Source: Nanobdellota archaeon | GTDB lineage: Archaea > Nanobdellota > Nanobdellia > Pacearchaeales > GW2011-AR1 | Length of the DNA stretch: 10,503 nt | NCBI GenBank assembly: GCA_018825865.1 | Contig: JAHKAF010000107.1 | Coordinates: forward strand, 1 to 10,503 | Direction of reading: 5' to 3' | Part shown: positions 9,787 through 10,503 of the stretch, one piece after another | Layout of the letters: every line of letters starts with the position of its first letter | Position numbering within the stretch: position 1 is the stretch's first letter | Notes under the pieces: model-generated | Database searches by the model: none | What the model was told of the DNA's origin: nothing | The model's input: only the letters and a program-made list of their open reading frames with translations | Made by a program: the position numbers and the translations under genes

Positions 9787-10149
9787 ATGAAAGCCCTCTC
9801 TTTAAAACAACCATTTGCAGAACTGATTCTTCAGGATAGGAAGAAAATAGAATTAAGAAAGTGGAATACCAAGTTTCGTGGAGAATTTTTGATACATGCT
9901 TCTAAAATCTCTGATAAAAATGCCATGAAAAAATTCGGGTTTAGTGCTCTGCCATGCGGATTTATCGTCGGAAAAGCCAAGTTGATAGATGTTAAAAAAT
10001 ATAAAACTAAAAAAGAACATGACAAAGACAAGAATCTCCATCTGGCTTCAACTTCTTTTGGAAATTACGGATTTATCTTAAAAGACGCAAAAAGAATAAA
10101 ACCAATTCCTGCAAAAGGGAAGCTGAATTTTTGGGAGTTTGAGGGTTAG
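9787..10149 (+). CDS. ASCH domain protein
   Basis: At 120 aa this is a single ASCH domain, a PUA-like beta-barrel that binds RNA or, in the YqfB branch, acts as an amidohydrolase on modified cytidine. The hallmarks are the opening ALSLKQPFAELIL (residues 3-15), the K-x-I-E-L-R-K-W motif (20-26) with the conserved Glu and Arg, RGEFLIHAS (31-39), the GFIVGKAKLIDV strand (58-69), and the C-terminal GFILKDAKRIKPIPAKG-LNFWEF. The domain is full length. It is placed 4 nt after the truncated phage-type stub and is probably on the transcript from the TATA box at 9421. ASCH proteins often travel with viruses, toxin-antitoxin loci and RNA-modification genes, which fits this cassette. The substrate is unknown. 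Confidence 0.9.
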   Translation: MKALSLKQPFAELILQDRKKIELRKWNTKFRGEFLIHASKISDKNAMKKFGFSALPCGFIVGKAKLIDVKKYKTKKEHDKDKNLHLASTSFGNYGFILKDAKRIKPIPAKGKLNFWEFEG

Positions 10150-10193
10150 TTGGGATGATTAGTAAGGGAAAAGATTAAGAATTCTAAAGTCTT

Positions 10194-10400
10194 ATGAATT
10201 TTATGGAAGTTAACACCGGAGGATTAAAGAAATTTGTTCATTCTAAAAGTCATAAACTAAAGGCAGACCCTGAAATTGAAAGGGGCATCGACGAGGGTTA
10301 TAGACAATATTACAAGAGGAAAAGAAAGGAAAGAATAAGAAATTGGATAATTGCAATTGTTATAGCATTGATGATTCTGGGTTGGTTGTTGTTTAGGTAG
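10194..10400 (+). CDS. Small tail-anchored membrane protein, 68 aa
   Basis: I do not recognise a named family. The protein has a charged soluble part with a helical DPEIERGIDEGYRQYYKRKRK segment (residues 25-45), then one C-terminal membrane helix (about 50-67, NWIIAIVIALMILGWLLF) ending in Arg. The strongly basic run just before the helix implies that the N-terminal domain faces the cytosol. The start may be the ATG at 10194 or the ATG three codons later at 10203; there is no clear TATA box or Shine-Dalgarno site for either. It lies 45 bp after the ASCH gene on the same strand and may be read from the same promoter. The function is unknown; a membrane-anchored partner protein would be a fair guess. 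Confidence 0.65.
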   Translation: MNFMEVNTGGLKKFVHSKSHKLKADPEIERGIDEGYRQYYKRKRKERIRNWIIAIVIALMILGWLLFR

Positions 10401-10503
10401 GGGAAAGTTTTTCTCTAGAAATTCTAAGAAGATTTTTTAATCGACCAGCTTTTATAATTCCCGCAGTCATACTACTTTATCTAAATCAAAAAGAATTATC
10501 TAA
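10401..10503. other. Right-edge spacer with a possible minus- or plus-strand promoter
   Basis: No gene with a start codon can be supported here. CTTTTATAAT (10449-10458) is a good TATA-like sequence and may drive a gene beyond the window. A plus-strand frame is open from 10400 to the edge but has no start codon. Confidence 0.3.

Noticed and set aside
10393..10470. Minus-strand 25-codon frame beginning MTAGIIKAGRLKN
   Set aside because: It is very short, overlaps the end of the tail-anchored gene, and has no promoter in the correct place.
10400..10503. Plus-strand frame open to the right edge with a hydrophobic stretch (FIIPAVILLYL)
   Set aside because: An in-frame TAG lies just upstream and there is no ATG, GTG or TTG, so no gene can be supported; it might be a frameshifted gene end.
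1..10503. CRISPR arrays, complete insertion sequences, integrase genes
   Set aside because: No regularly spaced repeats, transposase or integrase motifs were found on either strand.

Overview
The window looks like a piece of an AT-rich archaeal chromosome, most likely a small-genome DPANN lineage of the Woesearchaeota/Pacearchaeota kind. The reasons are a form III-type RuBisCO, an archaeal RNase P RNA, a tRNA-Phe without an encoded CCA, small families common in those archaea (DUF5654, a DUF4190-like membrane protein, a class III-signal pilin-like protein), and archaeal promoters. Many genes have a TATA-like box about 26 nt upstream of the start codon, so leaderless mRNAs seem to be the rule. 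The lineage is inferred from gene content; no marker phylogeny was possible.

Layout. (1) 1-1253, minus strand: a DNA methyltransferase cut by the left edge, a 42-codon zinc-ribbon gene whose start codon is broken by one extra base, and an unknown 90-aa protein. (2) 1302-3002, minus: a tightly coupled RNA/translation operon (NFACT-R domain protein, RNase Z-like metallo-hydrolase, CRM/YhbY-like RNA-binding protein), preceded by a DUF5654 membrane protein. (3) 3086-6648, minus: RuBisCO with all expected catalytic residues, then a coupled trio cysS - SGNH hydrolase - 48-aa Cys-rich DUF6485 protein; a 20-bp direct repeat marks the 3' end of the RuBisCO gene. (4) 6683-7514, minus: a pilin-like protein and a small multi-pass membrane protein. 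(5) 7515-7820: a GC-rich spacer with a strong predicted RNA hairpin, then tRNA-Phe(GAA) on the minus strand. (6) 7915-8250, plus: an unknown 111-aa protein. (7) 8255-8707, minus: RNase P RNA, followed by a diverged second copy of its 3'-terminal module. (8) 8778-9259, minus: a 52-aa two-helix membrane protein and an unknown 86-aa protein. (9) 9421-10149, plus: a promoter driving a compact cassette (mini-ORF, basic phage-type protein, a 12-codon stub of a phage-type protein, ASCH-domain protein). (10) 10194-10400, plus: a small tail-anchored protein.

How it fits together. RNA processing is the main theme: RNase P RNA (tRNA 5' ends), an RNase Z-like enzyme (tRNA 3' ends), a CRM protein and an NFACT-R protein (ribosome/tRNA binding), cysteinyl-tRNA synthetase, a tRNA gene and an ASCH protein all lie within 10 kb. 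RuBisCO would serve the archaeal AMP/nucleoside salvage route; its partner enzymes are not in the window. The methyltransferase end and the 9.4-10.1 kb cassette look like accessory or virus-derived DNA. The least ordinary features are the duplicated RNase P 3' module with an 11-nt loop complement, the hairpin RNA candidate near 7.6 kb, and the remnant cassette.
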